A stretch of 64,000 bases of DNA from Nitzschia sp. pyKryTriq1 (GCA_956465555.1 OY101123.1:2108001-2172000); one strand, 5' to 3'; shown: positions 53,413 through 64,000, counted from the first letter of the stretch. The notes: generated from the sequence alone by a model not told the origin. Numbers and translations are program-made.

Positions 53413-55812
53413 ACATGTCGGAGGAGCATTTTGATGATGATGATATTCGTGATTTAACATGGCAGCTACGAGTAGATGACTTTTTATATTCTTCTGCAAT
53501 AATAGTAATGCTCGACCTTTTGAAGCATAGGACTACTTGCGACTATTTGCAGCTAGTAGTACACACACATTATGTAGTCGTATAGTATATTATCATTATA
53601 TTATCATATCGATTATTATGTAGTAGTACTCGCACAGTATATAATGCCATTTGTATGAAACAATGACGATGATCATCAAGGATGTTCTTCTTGTTCTCTT
53701 GGCTGTGTTCTTATCTTATTGATGGCCAGAAGAATCGTGGTGCTATCGAGGAATATACAGCCAAGATAAACAATCTTCAATTTACGTCGGTCCATGAAGA
53801 ACAAGCATGATCGAATTATCCATACGCCTCCACTTCTGCCAAGATTAGGAAGTTGGCCACAAACGGCCGAGTGATCTTGACTCCGTAGGCTAAGGTCGAA
53901 GGAAACTCAACGGCGATGACTTCACCTGCAATTGACGGTCCTGGATGGTACTTGAGCTGGAGAGTTTGCTGCAAGGAACCCAGTAGCTCGACGTTGATGT
54001 ACTGGGTTCCACTCCAAGCATCCACAGGCGTACGGATGATGATTCTTTTGACTTGACCTGGAGTGCTAAACATCACCTGCCACCATTGGTCATTCAAGGA
54101 ATTCGTCGAACTGGCACTGTTATAATCTCCGTCCACGGCCTTGGATGCACCCGTGGTGCTGGGATTGAAGGTTGTAAGCTGGGTTGCAGTTCCTCCCCTT
54201 GCGAAGTTTGTGCCGCCAGTTGGTGTACCACGAGTATAGTAGACGCTATTCCTCCAGCTACCACCGCAAATGGTTCCGGGAGTAGCCCCATTGGCGTTGC
54301 AGGGTGAGTTGCATCCCGTTTCTGCGCCTAAAAATGTTTCGTACGAATTATCATTGTCGCAGAAACAGTGTGAGGCGGCTTGGAGACCAGCATAGGCGAA
54401 TCCGCCGCCAGGTCGCTGGCGACAATACTGGATGCAGGAACCGATGTGATAGTTACTCCCAGCATAGTGGCCCATGGCACGTGTCGAGTTATCCTTGAAA
54501 CAGCCCAAATAAAGTGGAACTGGATTCTGCGCGGCAACAGGAGCGGCCGCGAACGAGATCCACAACAGGAGGCCGTGAACTGCTGACACTTTCACAATCA
54601 TGAGAATGCGGATACTAACGAGGATGAGCAAGAAGAACGATGGCGATGCTGGCAAAAGTATGCGAGGACAGCGGTATTGGCTGGATGCAACTCAACAAGA
54701 ATCTAGAAAGCAACAAGATATGCGAGGTGATCGAAGAAGACGTGCGGATGCGGGGCGATCGAAGAAGAAGTGCGGATGCTTCTTCATATCATCAGCAGCA
54801 GTTCTGCTCTGCGTTGCGTTGCCTGCGTTGCTCGGCGTTCATCGAATACAAGCACAAAGTGCAGTTAGTGGGAAGAAGGAGACTCCCAGTAATCTGTTCG
54901 AGAACAAGATATGTACATAGTATCTTCAGCAGCAGTTCTGCTCTGCGTTGCGTTGCCTGCGTTGCTCGGAGTTCATAGAGTACAAGCACAAAGTGCATTT
55001 AGTGGGAAAATGGAGACTCCCAGTAATCTGTTCGAGAACAAGATACAGCTACTATCAGCTGCTGCATCCGATACGAATCTTCTTCTTTCCGCCGCCGCAA
55101 AGCGTATTTTAGTGTTTTCCCATGAGATTTATGGTAGGCCACCGGCATGGGCGGCGGAGAAGAAATGGAATAATGAATCCAATAAGTAAAACGATTGCTC
55201 GATATTTAAAGCCATGCAAGAAAGGACTTGTATTGATCTTTTCCATAAATGTTCTGCGTGAACCGACCAAAGAACTCTAATTGCATTCGAAGTCATGCAA
55301 GAAAGGACTTGTATTGATCTTTTCCATTATTTATGTTTCGCGTGAACCGATCAGATCGATGCAATTCTCTCGGTCGTCAGTAATAAGACGGCAACCCTCG
55401 CCAAGTAGTCAGCAGTCAAGTAAGCTTCTGACGAAAAGAGGCCTTTTCTGCCCATAATCGCTTGTTTTTCACGTTTTGTACCGTTCGAAAATCCAAATAA
55501 AACAGTAAGCGCCTTTCCAAAATTCAAATAAAACAGTAAGCGCTTCCCGGAAAGGATGGAAATATCACGATAATGACATGTACAATCATCAAAAATAGCA
55601 AGTAATGAACGATTCCGAGGCGCGTAAAATCCAAATCCGCGCCAACAATGCCTCCAACGAAAATCAACACTCTGCCATCGGGACAACGATGCTACTAGTA
55701 GGTAGTAGCTACGATAGTAGTAGTACTACGAAGGCCTGCCATCGGAAGAGGACTCTCCTTCGTCAGCATCCTCATCAGCATTGCCGTATGCACGAGGTAG
55801 TCGACAAGAATG
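52862..55812 (+). repeat. Tandem array unit 2 (2951 bp)
   Basis: Same content as unit 1. Differences seen: GTACATAGTATC for GTACATAATATC near 54914, and AAATCC for AAAACC near 55636. Like unit 1 it has CTTATTGATGG near 53716 and the undeleted CTCTCGG near 55367. Confidence 0.95.
53816..54601 (-). CDS. Secreted WSC + discoidin lectin-like protein, copy 2
   Basis: 261 residues, ATG 54601. The translation is identical to copy 1, including signal peptide and all cysteines. It lies 2951 bp from copy 1. It faces the first chimeric GAF fragment (ending 53412) instead of the complete GAF gene. Confidence 0.9.
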   Translation of the reverse strand: MIVKVSAVHGLLLWISFAAAPVAAQNPVPLYLGCFKDNSTRAMGHYAGSNYHIGSCIQYCRQRPGGGFAYAGLQAASHCFCDNDNSYETFLGAETGCNSPCNANGATPGTICGGSWRNSVYYTRGTPTGGTNFARGGTATQLTTFNPSTTGASKAVDGDYNSASSTNSLNDQWWQVMFSTPGQVKRIIIRTPVDAWSGTQYINVELLGSLQQTLQLKYHPGPSIAGEVIAVEFPSTLAYGVKITRPFVANFLILAEVEAYG

Positions 55813-56363
55813 ATTGTATGGGTCAATCCTCGGCGTCGTCATCATCATCAACGTCCATCGCTCCTGAATATAACCACGCTGGACTCCGAATCCGCCGCAT
55901 GAAACGGCAAGGAAATGAGCTCTTGGTCCAGTGTCTCAAGCCTGGTGCACCGATGGATACCACTCATGCCAAGGAACTCTTTGGACACAAGGACTCGTTA
56001 TTGAGCCCCGTGGCGAGTATGGTCCGATCCATGGGTGGACGATTTGGCATGTTTGAAGGAAAATGGAATCATCAAAATGGAGCTGGTGGTGGTGGTGGTG
56101 GGACTGCTGCGGCTGCTGGCGTCCAATCGATCTTTTGGTTCCAAATTCCGTACGAGCTTCCGGCCTTTGCCTTGAAGGATCCTTCGTCCAACACTCTGAA
56201 GACGTCTTTACATCAGACACACATTGCTGCTGCGAGCAGCATGGTGTCTTCAAGCAAGAAGAACACTGCCGGTGTCGGTGCCGGTGCCGGTAGTACCGTC
56301 GTCACTATGGATCCATTCCAAGCCGCACTCCTCGAGGCTGGTTGCGGTGGACGTGGGAGATAA
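55605..56363 (+). pseudogene. Chimeric frame: array junction fused to GAF-protein C-terminus, copy 2
   Basis: Second copy of the 252-codon chimeric frame, with one residue changed in the leader (IQI for IQN, from AAATCC near 55636). The GAF-derived part from 55813 is the same as in copy 1. It is the last GAF fragment in the array; in units 4-6 the frame is cut to 67 codons (for example 58554-58757) by the 728-bp deletion. Confidence 0.7.
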
Positions 56364-58753
56364 ACATGTCGGAGGAGCATTTTGATGATGATGATATTCG
56401 TGATTTAACATGGCAGCTACGAGTAGATGACTTTTTATATTCTTCTGCAATAATAGTAATGCTCGACCTTTTGAAGCATAGGACTACTTGCGACTATTTG
56501 CAGCTAGTAGTACACACACATTATGTAGTCGTATAGTATATTATCATTATATTATCATATCGATTATTATGTAGTAGTACTCGCACAGTATATAATGCCA
56601 TTTGTATGAAACAATGACGATGATCATCAAGGATGTTCTTCTTGTTCTCTTGGCTGTGTTCTTATCTTAGTGATGGCCAGAAGAATCGTGGTGCTATCGA
56701 GGAATATACAGCCAAGATAAACAATCTTCAATTTACGTCGGTCCATGAAGAACAAGCATGATCGAATTATCCATACGCCTCCACTTCTGCCAAGATTAGG
56801 AAGTTGGCCACAAACGGCCGAGTGATCTTGACTCCGTAGGCTAAGGTCGAAGGAAACTCAACGGCGATGACTTCACCTGCAATTGACGGTCCTGGATGGT
56901 ACTTGAGCTGGAGAGTTTGCTGCAAGGAACCCAGTAGCTCGACGTTGATGTACTGGGTTCCACTCCAAGCATCCACAGGCGTACGGATGATGATTCTTTT
57001 GACTTGACCTGGAGTGCTAAACATCACCTGCCACCATTGGTCATTCAAGGAATTCGTCGAACTGGCACTGTTATAATCTCCGTCCACGGCCTTGGATGCA
57101 CCCGTGGTGCTGGGATTGAAGGTTGTAAGCTGGGTTGCAGTTCCTCCCCTTGCGAAGTTTGTGCCGCCAGTTGGTGTACCACGAGTATAGTAGACGCTAT
57201 TCCTCCAGCTACCACCGCAAATGGTTCCGGGAGTAGCCCCATTGGCGTTGCAGGGTGAGTTGCATCCCGTTTCTGCGCCTAAAAATGTTTCGTACGAATT
57301 ATCATTGTCGCAGAAACAGTGTGAGGCGGCTTGGAGACCAGCATAGGCGAATCCGCCGCCAGGTCGCTGGCGACAATACTGGATGCAGGAACCGATGTGA
57401 TAGTTACTCCCAGCATAGTGGCCCATGGCACGTGTCGAGTTATCCTTGAAACAGCCCAAATAAAGTGGAACTGGATTCTGCGCGGCAACAGGAGCGGCCG
57501 CGAACGAGATCCACAACAGGAGGCCGTGAACTGCTGACACTTTCACAATCATGAGAATGCGGATACTAACGAGGATGAGCAAGAAGAACGATGGCGATGC
57601 TGGCAAAAGTATGCGAGGACAGCGGTATTGGCTGGATGCAACTCAACAAGAATCTAGAAAGCAACAAGATATGCGAGGTGATCGAAGAAGACGTGCGGAT
57701 GCGGGGCGATCGAAGAAGAAGTGCGGATGCTTCTTCATATCATCAGCAGCAGTTCTGCTCTGCGTTGCGTTGCCTGCGTTGCTCGGCGTTCATCGAATAC
57801 AAGCACAAAGTGCAGTTAGTGGGAAGAAGGAGACTCCCAGTAATCTGTTCGAGAACAAGATATGTACATAATATCTTCAGCAGCAGTTCTGCTCTGCGTT
57901 GCGTTGCCTGCGTTGCTCGGAGTTCATAGAGTACAAGCACAAAGTGCATTTAGTGGGAAAATGGAGACTCCCAGTAATCTGTTCGAGAACAAGATACAGC
58001 TACTATCAGCTGCTGCATCCGATACGAATCTTCTTCTTTCCGCCGCCGCAAAGCGTATTTTAGTGTTTTCCCATGAGATTTATGGTAGGCCACCGGCATG
58101 GGCGGCGGAGAAGAAATGGAATAATGAATCCAATAAGTAAAACGATTGCTCGATATTTAAAGCCATGCAAGAAAGGACTTGTATTGATCTTTTCCATAAA
58201 TGTTCTGCGTGAACCGACCAAAGAACTCTAATTGCATTCGAAGTCATGCAAGAAAGGACTTGTATTGATCTTTTCCATTATTTATGTTTCGCGTGAACCG
58301 ATCAGATCGATGCAATTCTCGGTCGTCAGTAATAAGACGGCAACCCTCGCCAAGTAGTCAGCAGTCAAGTAAGCTTCTGACGAAAAGAGGCCTTTTCTGC
58401 CCATAATCGCTTGTTTTTCACGTTTTGTACCGTTCGAAAATCCAAATAAAACAGTAAGCGCCTTTCCAAAATTCAAATAAAACAGTAAGCGCTTCCCGGA
58501 AAGGATGGAAATATCACGATAATGACATGTACAATCATCAAAAATAGCAAGTAATGAACGATTCCGAGGCGCGTAAAATCCAAAACCGCGCCAACAATGC
58601 CTCCAACGAAAATCAACACTCTGCCATCGGGACAACGATGCTACTAGTAGGTAGTAGCTACGATAGTAGTAGTACTACGAAGGCCTGCCATCGGAAGAGG
58701 ACTCTCCTTCGTCAGCATCCTCATCAGCATTGCCGTATGCACGAGGTAGTCGA
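55813..58753 (+). repeat. Tandem array unit 3 (2941 bp)
   Basis: Retains the GAF fragment but shows later-unit changes: CTTAGTGATGG near 56667 and a 2-bp loss (CTCTCGG to CTCGG) near 58317. It ends 8 bp early at ..GTAGTCGA, where unit 4 starts with the deleted form. Confidence 0.95.
56767..57552 (-). CDS. Secreted WSC + discoidin lectin-like protein, copy 3
   Basis: 261 residues, ATG 57552. Translation identical to copies 1 and 2. It is the last copy that faces a GAF fragment. Confidence 0.9.
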   Translation of the reverse strand: MIVKVSAVHGLLLWISFAAAPVAAQNPVPLYLGCFKDNSTRAMGHYAGSNYHIGSCIQYCRQRPGGGFAYAGLQAASHCFCDNDNSYETFLGAETGCNSPCNANGATPGTICGGSWRNSVYYTRGTPTGGTNFARGGTATQLTTFNPSTTGASKAVDGDYNSASSTNSLNDQWWQVMFSTPGQVKRIIIRTPVDAWSGTQYINVELLGSLQQTLQLKYHPGPSIAGEVIAVEFPSTLAYGVKITRPFVANFLILAEVEAYG

Positions 58754-60974
58754 ATAGTATATTATCATTATATTATCATATCGATTATTATGTAGTAGTA
58801 CTCGCACAGTATATAATGCCATTTGTATGAAACAATGACGATGATCATCAAGGATGTTCTTCTTGTTCTCTTGGCTGTGTTCTTATCTTAGTGATGGCCA
58901 GAAGAATCGTGGTGCTATCGAGGAATATACAGCCAAGATAAACAATCTTCAATTTACGTCGGTCCATGAAGAACAAGCATGATCGAATTATCCATACGCC
59001 TCCACTTCTGCCAAGATTAGGAAGTTGGCCACAAACGGCCGAGTGATCTTGACTCCGTAGGCTAAGGTCGAAGGAAACTCAACGGCGATGACTTCACCTG
59101 CAATTGACGGTCCTGGATGGTACTTGAGCTGGAGAGTTTGCTGCAAGGAACCCAGTAGCTCGACGTTGATGTACTGGGTTCCACTCCAAGCATCCACAGG
59201 CGTACGGATGATGATTCTTTTGACTTGACCTGGAGTGCTAAACATCACCTGCCACCATTGGTCATTCAAGGAATTAGTCGAACTGGCACTGTTATAATCT
59301 CCGTCCACGGCCTTGGATGCACCCGTGGTGCTGGGATTGAAGGTTGTAAGCTGGGTTGCAGTTCCTCCCCTTGCGAAGTTTGTGCCGCCAGTTGGTGTAC
59401 CACGAGTATAGTAGACGCTATTCCTCCAGCTACCACCGCAAATGGTTCCGGGAGTAGCCCCATTGGCGTTGCAGGGTGAGTTGCATCCCGTTTCTGCGCC
59501 TAAAAATGTTTCGTACGAATTATCATTGTCGCAGAAACAGTGTGAGGCGGCTTGGAGACCAGCATAGGCGAATCCGCCGCCAGGTCGCTGGCGACAATAC
59601 TGGATGCAGGAACCGATGTGATAGTTACTCCCAGCATAGTGGCCCATGGCACGTGTCGAGTTATCCTTGAAACAGCCCAAATAAAGTGGAACTGGATTCT
59701 GCGCGGCAACAGGAGCGGCCGCGAACGAGATCCACAACAGGAGGCCGTGAACTGCTGACACTTTCACAATCATGAGAATGCGGATACTAACGAGGATGAG
59801 CAAGAAGAACGATGGCGATGCTGGCAAAAGTATGCGAGGACAGCGGTATTGGCTGGATGCAACTCAACAAGAATCTAGAAAGCAACAAGATATGCGAGGT
59901 GATCGAAGAAGACGTGCGGATGCGGGGCGATCGAAGAAGAAGTGCGGATGCTTCTTCATATCATCAGCAGCAGTTCTGCTCTGCGTTGCGTTGCCTGCGT
60001 TGCTCGGCGTTCATCGAATACAAGCACAAAGTGCAGTTAGTGGGAAGAAGGAGACTCCCAGTAATCTGTTCGAGAACAAGATATGTACATAATATCTTCA
60101 GCAGCAGTTCTGCTCTGCGTTGCGTTGCCTGCGTTGCTCGGAGTTCATAGAGTACAAGCACAAAGTGCATTTAGTGGGAAAATGGAGACTCCCAGTAATC
60201 TGTTCGAGAACAAGATACAGCTACTATCAGCTGCTGCATCCGATACGAATCTTCTTCTTTCCGCCGCCGCAAAGCGTATTTTAGTGTTTTCCCATGAGAT
60301 TTATGGTAGGCCACCGGCATGGGCGGCGGAGAAGAAATGGAATAATGAATCCAATAAGTAAAACGATTGCTCGATATTTAAAGCCATGCAAGAAAGGACT
60401 TGTATTGATCTTTTCCATAAATGTTCTGCGTGAACCGACCAAAGAACTCTAATTGCATTCGAAGTCATGCAAGAAAGGACTTGTATTGATCTTTTCCATT
60501 ATTTATGTTTCGCGTGAACCGATCAGATCGATGCAATTCTCGGTCGTCAGTAATAAGACGGCAACCCTCGCCAAGTAGTCAGCAGTCAAGTAAGCTTCTG
60601 ACGAAAAGAGGCCTTTTCTGCCCATAATCGCTTGTTTTTCACGTTTTGTACCGTTCGAAAATCCAAATAAAACAGTAAGCGCCTTTCCAAAATTCAAATA
60701 AAACAGTAAGCGCTTCCCGGAAAGGATGGAAATATCACGATAATGACATGTACAATCATCAAAAATAGCAAGTAATGAACGATTCCGAGGCGCGTAAAAT
60801 CCAAAACCGCGCCAACAATGCCTCCAACGAAAATCAACACTCTGCCATCGGGACAACGATGCTACTAGTAGGTAGTAGCTACGATAGTAGTAGTACTACG
60901 AAGGCCTGCCATCGGAAGAGGACTCTCCTTCGTCAGCATCCTCATCAGCATTGCCGTATGCACGAGGTAGTCGA
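58754..60974 (+). repeat. Tandem array unit 4 (2221 bp, GAF part deleted)
   Basis: Begins ATAGTATATTATC directly after GTAGTCGA; the 728 bp corresponding to the last 8 bp of a full unit plus 49911-50630 are missing. The two sides of the lost segment both carry GTAGTCG. It contains only the lectin gene and its flanks. Confidence 0.95.
58988..59773 (-). CDS. Secreted WSC + discoidin lectin-like protein, copy 4
   Basis: 261 residues, ATG 59773. Same translation; one silent change (ACT for ACG in the STNS stretch, plus-strand AATTAGTCG near 59273) is shared only with copy 5. Confidence 0.9.
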   Translation of the reverse strand: MIVKVSAVHGLLLWISFAAAPVAAQNPVPLYLGCFKDNSTRAMGHYAGSNYHIGSCIQYCRQRPGGGFAYAGLQAASHCFCDNDNSYETFLGAETGCNSPCNANGATPGTICGGSWRNSVYYTRGTPTGGTNFARGGTATQLTTFNPSTTGASKAVDGDYNSASSTNSLNDQWWQVMFSTPGQVKRIIIRTPVDAWSGTQYINVELLGSLQQTLQLKYHPGPSIAGEVIAVEFPSTLAYGVKITRPFVANFLILAEVEAYG

Positions 60975-63171
60975 ATAGTATATTATCATTATATTATCAT
61001 ATCGATTATTATGTAGTAGTACTCGCACAGTATATAATGCCATTTGTATGAAACAATGACGATGATCATCAAGGATGTTCTTCTTGTTCTCTTGGCTGTG
61101 TTCTTATCTTAGTGATGGCCAGAAGAATCGTGGTGCTATCGAGGAATATACAGCCAAGATAAACAATCTTCAATTTACGTCGGTCCATGAAGAACAAGCA
61201 TGATCGAATTATCCATACGCCTCCACTTCTGCCAAGATTAGGAAGTTGGCCACAAACGGCCGAGTGATCTTGACTCCGTAGGCTAAGGTCGAAGGAAACT
61301 CAACGGCGATGACTTCACCTGCAATTGACGGTCCTGGATGGTACTTGAGCTGGAGAGTTTGCTGCAAGGAACCCAGTAGCTCGACGTTGATGTACTGGGT
61401 TCCACTCCAAGCATCCACAGGCGTACGGATGATGATTCTTTTGACTTGACCTGGAGTGCTAAACATCACCTGCCACCATTGGTCATTCAAGGAATTAGTC
61501 GAACTGGCACTGTTATAATCTCCGTCCACGGCCTTGGATGCACCCGTGGTGCTGGGATTGAAGGTTGTAAGCTGGGTTGCAGTTCCTCCCCTTGCGAAGT
61601 TTGTGCCGCCAGTTGGTGTACCACGAGTATAGTAGACGCTATTCCTCCAGCTACCACCGCAAATGGTTCCGGGAGTAGCCCCATTGGCGTTGCAGGGTGA
61701 GTTGCATCCCGTTTCTGCGCCTAAAAATGTTTCGTACGAATTATCATTGTCGCAGAAACAGTGTGAGGCGGCTTGGAGACCAGCATAGGCGAATCCGCCG
61801 CCAGGTCGCTGGCGACAATACTGGATGCAGGAACCGATGTGATAGTTACTCCCAGCATAGTGGCCCATGGCACGTGTCGAGTTATCCTTGAAACAGCCCA
61901 AATAAAGTGGAACTGGATTCTGCGCGGCAACAGGAGCGGCCGCGAACGAGATCCACAACAGGAGGCCGTGAACTGCTGACACTTTCACAATCATGAGAAT
62001 GCGGATACTAACGAGGATGAGCAAGAAGAACGATGGCGAGCGGTATTGGCTGGATGCAACTCAACAAGAATCTAGAAAGCAACAAGATATGCGAGGTGAT
62101 CGAAGAAGACGTGCGGATGCGGGGCGATCGAAGAAGAAGTGCGGATGCTTCTTCATATCATCAGCAGCAGTTCTGCTCTGCGTTGCGTTGCCTGCGTTGC
62201 TCGGCGTTCATCGAATACAAGCACAAAGTGCAGTTAGTGGGAAGAAGGAGACTCCCAGTAATCTGTTCGAGAACAAGATATGTACATAATATCTTCAGCA
62301 GCAGTTCTGCTCTGCGTTGCGTTGCCTGCGTTGCTCGGAGTTCATAGAGTACAAGCACAAAGTGCATTTAGTGGGAAAATGGAGACTCCCAGTAATCTGT
62401 TCGAGAACAAGATACAGCTACTATCAGCTGCTGCATCCGATACGAATCTTCTTCTTTCCGCCGCCGCAAAGCGTATTTTAGTGTTTTCCCATGAGATTTA
62501 TGGTAGGCCACCGGCATGGGCGGCGGAGAAGAAATGGAATAATGAATCCAATAAGTAAAACGATTGCTCGATATTTAAAGCCATGCAAGAAAGGACTTGT
62601 ATTGATCTTTTCCATAAATGTTCTGCGTGAACCGACCAAAGAACTCTAATTGCATTCGAAGTCATGCAAGAAAGGACTTGTATTGATCTTTTCCATTATT
62701 TATGTTTCGCGTGAACCGATCAGATCGATGCAATTCTCGGTCGTCAGTAATAAGACGGCAACCCTCGCCAAGTAGTCAGCAGTCAAGTAAGCTTCTGACG
62801 AAAAGAGGCCTTTTCTGCCCATAATCGCTTGTTTTTCACGTTTTGTACCGTTCGAAAATCCAAATAAAACAGTAAGCGCCTTTCCAAAATTCAAATAAAA
62901 CAGTAAGCGCTTCCCGGAAAGGATGGAAATATCACGATAATGACATGTACAATCATCAAAAATAGCAAGTAATGAACGATTCCGAGGCGCGTAAAATCCA
63001 AAACCGCGCCAACAATGCCTCCAACGAAAATCAACACTCTGCCATCGGGACAACGATGCTACTAGTAGGTAGTAGCTACGATAGTAGTAGTACTACGAAG
63101 GCCTGCCATCGGAAGAGGACTCTCCTTCGTCAGCATCCTCATCAGCATTGCCGTATGCACGAGGTAGTCGA
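60975..63171 (+). repeat. Tandem array unit 5 (2197 bp)
   Basis: As unit 4 but with a further 24-bp loss just upstream of the lectin ATG (junction GATGGCGAGCGG near 62033-62044). Confidence 0.95.
61209..61994 (-). CDS. Secreted WSC + discoidin lectin-like protein, copy 5
   Basis: 261 residues, ATG 61994. Same translation and same silent marker as copy 4. The 24-bp deletion lies about 40 bp upstream of the ATG, so the protein is intact, but the 5' UTR or promoter differs from the other copies. Confidence 0.9.
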   Translation of the reverse strand: MIVKVSAVHGLLLWISFAAAPVAAQNPVPLYLGCFKDNSTRAMGHYAGSNYHIGSCIQYCRQRPGGGFAYAGLQAASHCFCDNDNSYETFLGAETGCNSPCNANGATPGTICGGSWRNSVYYTRGTPTGGTNFARGGTATQLTTFNPSTTGASKAVDGDYNSASSTNSLNDQWWQVMFSTPGQVKRIIIRTPVDAWSGTQYINVELLGSLQQTLQLKYHPGPSIAGEVIAVEFPSTLAYGVKITRPFVANFLILAEVEAYG

Positions 63172-64000
63172 ATAGTATATTATCATTATATTATCATATC
63201 GATTATTATGTAGTAGTACTCGCACAGTATATAATGCCATTTGTATGAAACAATGACGATGATCATCAAGGATGTTCTTCTTGTTCTCTTGGCTGTGTTC
63301 TTATCTTAGTGATGGCCAGAAGAATCGTGGTGCTATCGAGGAATATACAGCCAAGATAAACAATCTTCAATTTACGTCGGTCCATGAAGAACAAGCATGA
63401 TCGAATTATCCATACGCCTCCACTTCTGCCAAGATTAGGAAGTTGGCCACAAACGGCCGAGTGATCTTGACTCCGTAGGCTAAGGTCGAAGGAAACTCAA
63501 CGGCGATGACTTCACCTGCAATTGACGGTCCTGGATGGTACTTGAGCTGGAGAGTTTGCTGCAAGGAACCCAGTAGCTCGACGTTGATGTACTGGGTTCC
63601 ACTCCAAGCATCCACAGGCGTACGGATGATGATTCTTTTGACTTGACCTGGAGTGCTAAACATCACCTGCCACCATTGGTCATTCAAGGAATTCGTCGAA
63701 CTGGCACTGTTATAATCTCCGTCCACGGCCTTGGATGCACCCGTGGTGCTGGGATTGAAGGTTGTAAGCTGGGTTGCAGTTCCTCCCCTTGCGAAGTTTG
63801 TGCCGCCAGTTGGTGTACCACGAGTATAGTAGACGCTATTCCTCCAGCTACCACCGCAAATGGTTCCGGGAGTAGCCCCATTGGCGTTGCAGGGTGAGTT
63901 GCATCCCGTTTCTGCGCCTAAAAATGTTTCGTACGAATTATCATTGTCGCAGAAACAGTGTGAGGCGGCTTGGAGACCAGCATAGGCGAATCCGCCGCCA
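63172..64000 (+). repeat. Tandem array unit 6, cut by the window edge
   Basis: Starts with the deleted form (ATAGTATATTATC) and runs to the end of the window. It has the CTTAGTGATGG marker but the ACG (not ACT) form of the silent site, so it is not a simple copy of unit 5. Confidence 0.95.
63406..64000 (-). CDS. Secreted WSC + discoidin lectin-like protein, copy 6 (5' end outside window)
   Basis: Contains the discoidin part and the C-terminal half of the WSC domain (to the CFCDND and YAGLQAASH region); the signal peptide and the first WSC cysteines lie beyond position 64000. The visible sequence matches copies 1-3 including the ACG silent site. Confidence 0.88.
   Translation of the reverse strand, partial: GGGFAYAGLQAASHCFCDNDNSYETFLGAETGCNSPCNANGATPGTICGGSWRNSVYYTRGTPTGGTNFARGGTATQLTTFNPSTTGASKAVDGDYNSASSTNSLNDQWWQVMFSTPGQVKRIIIRTPVDAWSGTQYINVELLGSLQQTLQLKYHPGPSIAGEVIAVEFPSTLAYGVKITRPFVANFLILAEVEAYG

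Noticed and set aside
49911-64000. Transposon or virus as the source of the array
   Set aside because: No transposase, integrase, reverse transcriptase, terminal inverted repeats or target-site duplications are visible; the left boundary lies inside a host gene.

Overview
This 64 kb window is nuclear DNA of a photosynthetic stramenopile, most probably a pennate diatom; I cannot name the species. The evidence is: genes split by short GT-AG introns (83-220 nt), UTR-like stretches between genes, eukaryote-only families (kinesin, BAR, OTU, J-X domain, transportin-like), a diaminopimelate aminotransferase with a diatom-style bipartite plastid presequence (signal peptide followed by a Phe motif), and coding regions full of trinucleotide-encoded Gln, His, Asn, Thr and Ser runs. 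I see no operons, CRISPR arrays, insertion sequences or tRNA genes.

Layout. 1-5,000: a doubtful minus-strand fragment at the left edge, a BAR-domain protein (three exons) and plastid LL-diaminopimelate aminotransferase (six exons). 5,000-12,000: a Cys-rich probable GPI-anchored surface protein, a TPR protein, a CTD-type phosphatase with the DLDET motif, a single-pass membrane protein and an LRR protein. 12,800-26,300: three large genes, a 1664-residue transportin/importin-like protein stuffed with homopolymers, a 1351-residue P-loop ATPase with a helical C-terminal part, and a kinesin with a kinesin-6-like P-loop. 26,400-39,300: four related genes with ankyrin-like N-termini and coiled-coil tails, interrupted by an OTU deubiquitinase and a putative Golgi glycosyltransferase. 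40,000-47,600: an acylaminoacyl-peptidase-like gene with an in-frame TGA before its catalytic His, a J-domain plus DnaJ-X protein, and an arrestin-fold protein.

48,600 to the right edge: a GAF-domain protein gene whose 3' third is the left end of a head-to-tail tandem array. The unit is 2951 bp and carries the last 183 codons of the GAF gene plus one complete minus-strand gene for a secreted WSC plus discoidin (F5/8 type C) lectin-like protein. Six lectin copies lie in the window, the last cut by the edge, and the array continues beyond it. Three later units have lost 728 bp of GAF sequence, leaving the lectin gene as the only complete recognisable gene. This array is the most striking object here.

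The other general signal is the 8-bp palindrome TACCGGTA. I count 16 copies where about one is expected by chance. Fifteen lie outside coding sequence, and three lie within 20 bp of start codons.

The genes are individually transcribed and span unrelated processes (lysine synthesis, membrane shaping, nuclear transport, cytokinesis-type motor activity, protein turnover, cell-surface carbohydrate binding). The only groups with shared ancestry are the ankyrin/coiled-coil cluster and the lectin array. Coordinates of spliced genes are the outer limits; exons are listed in the evidence.
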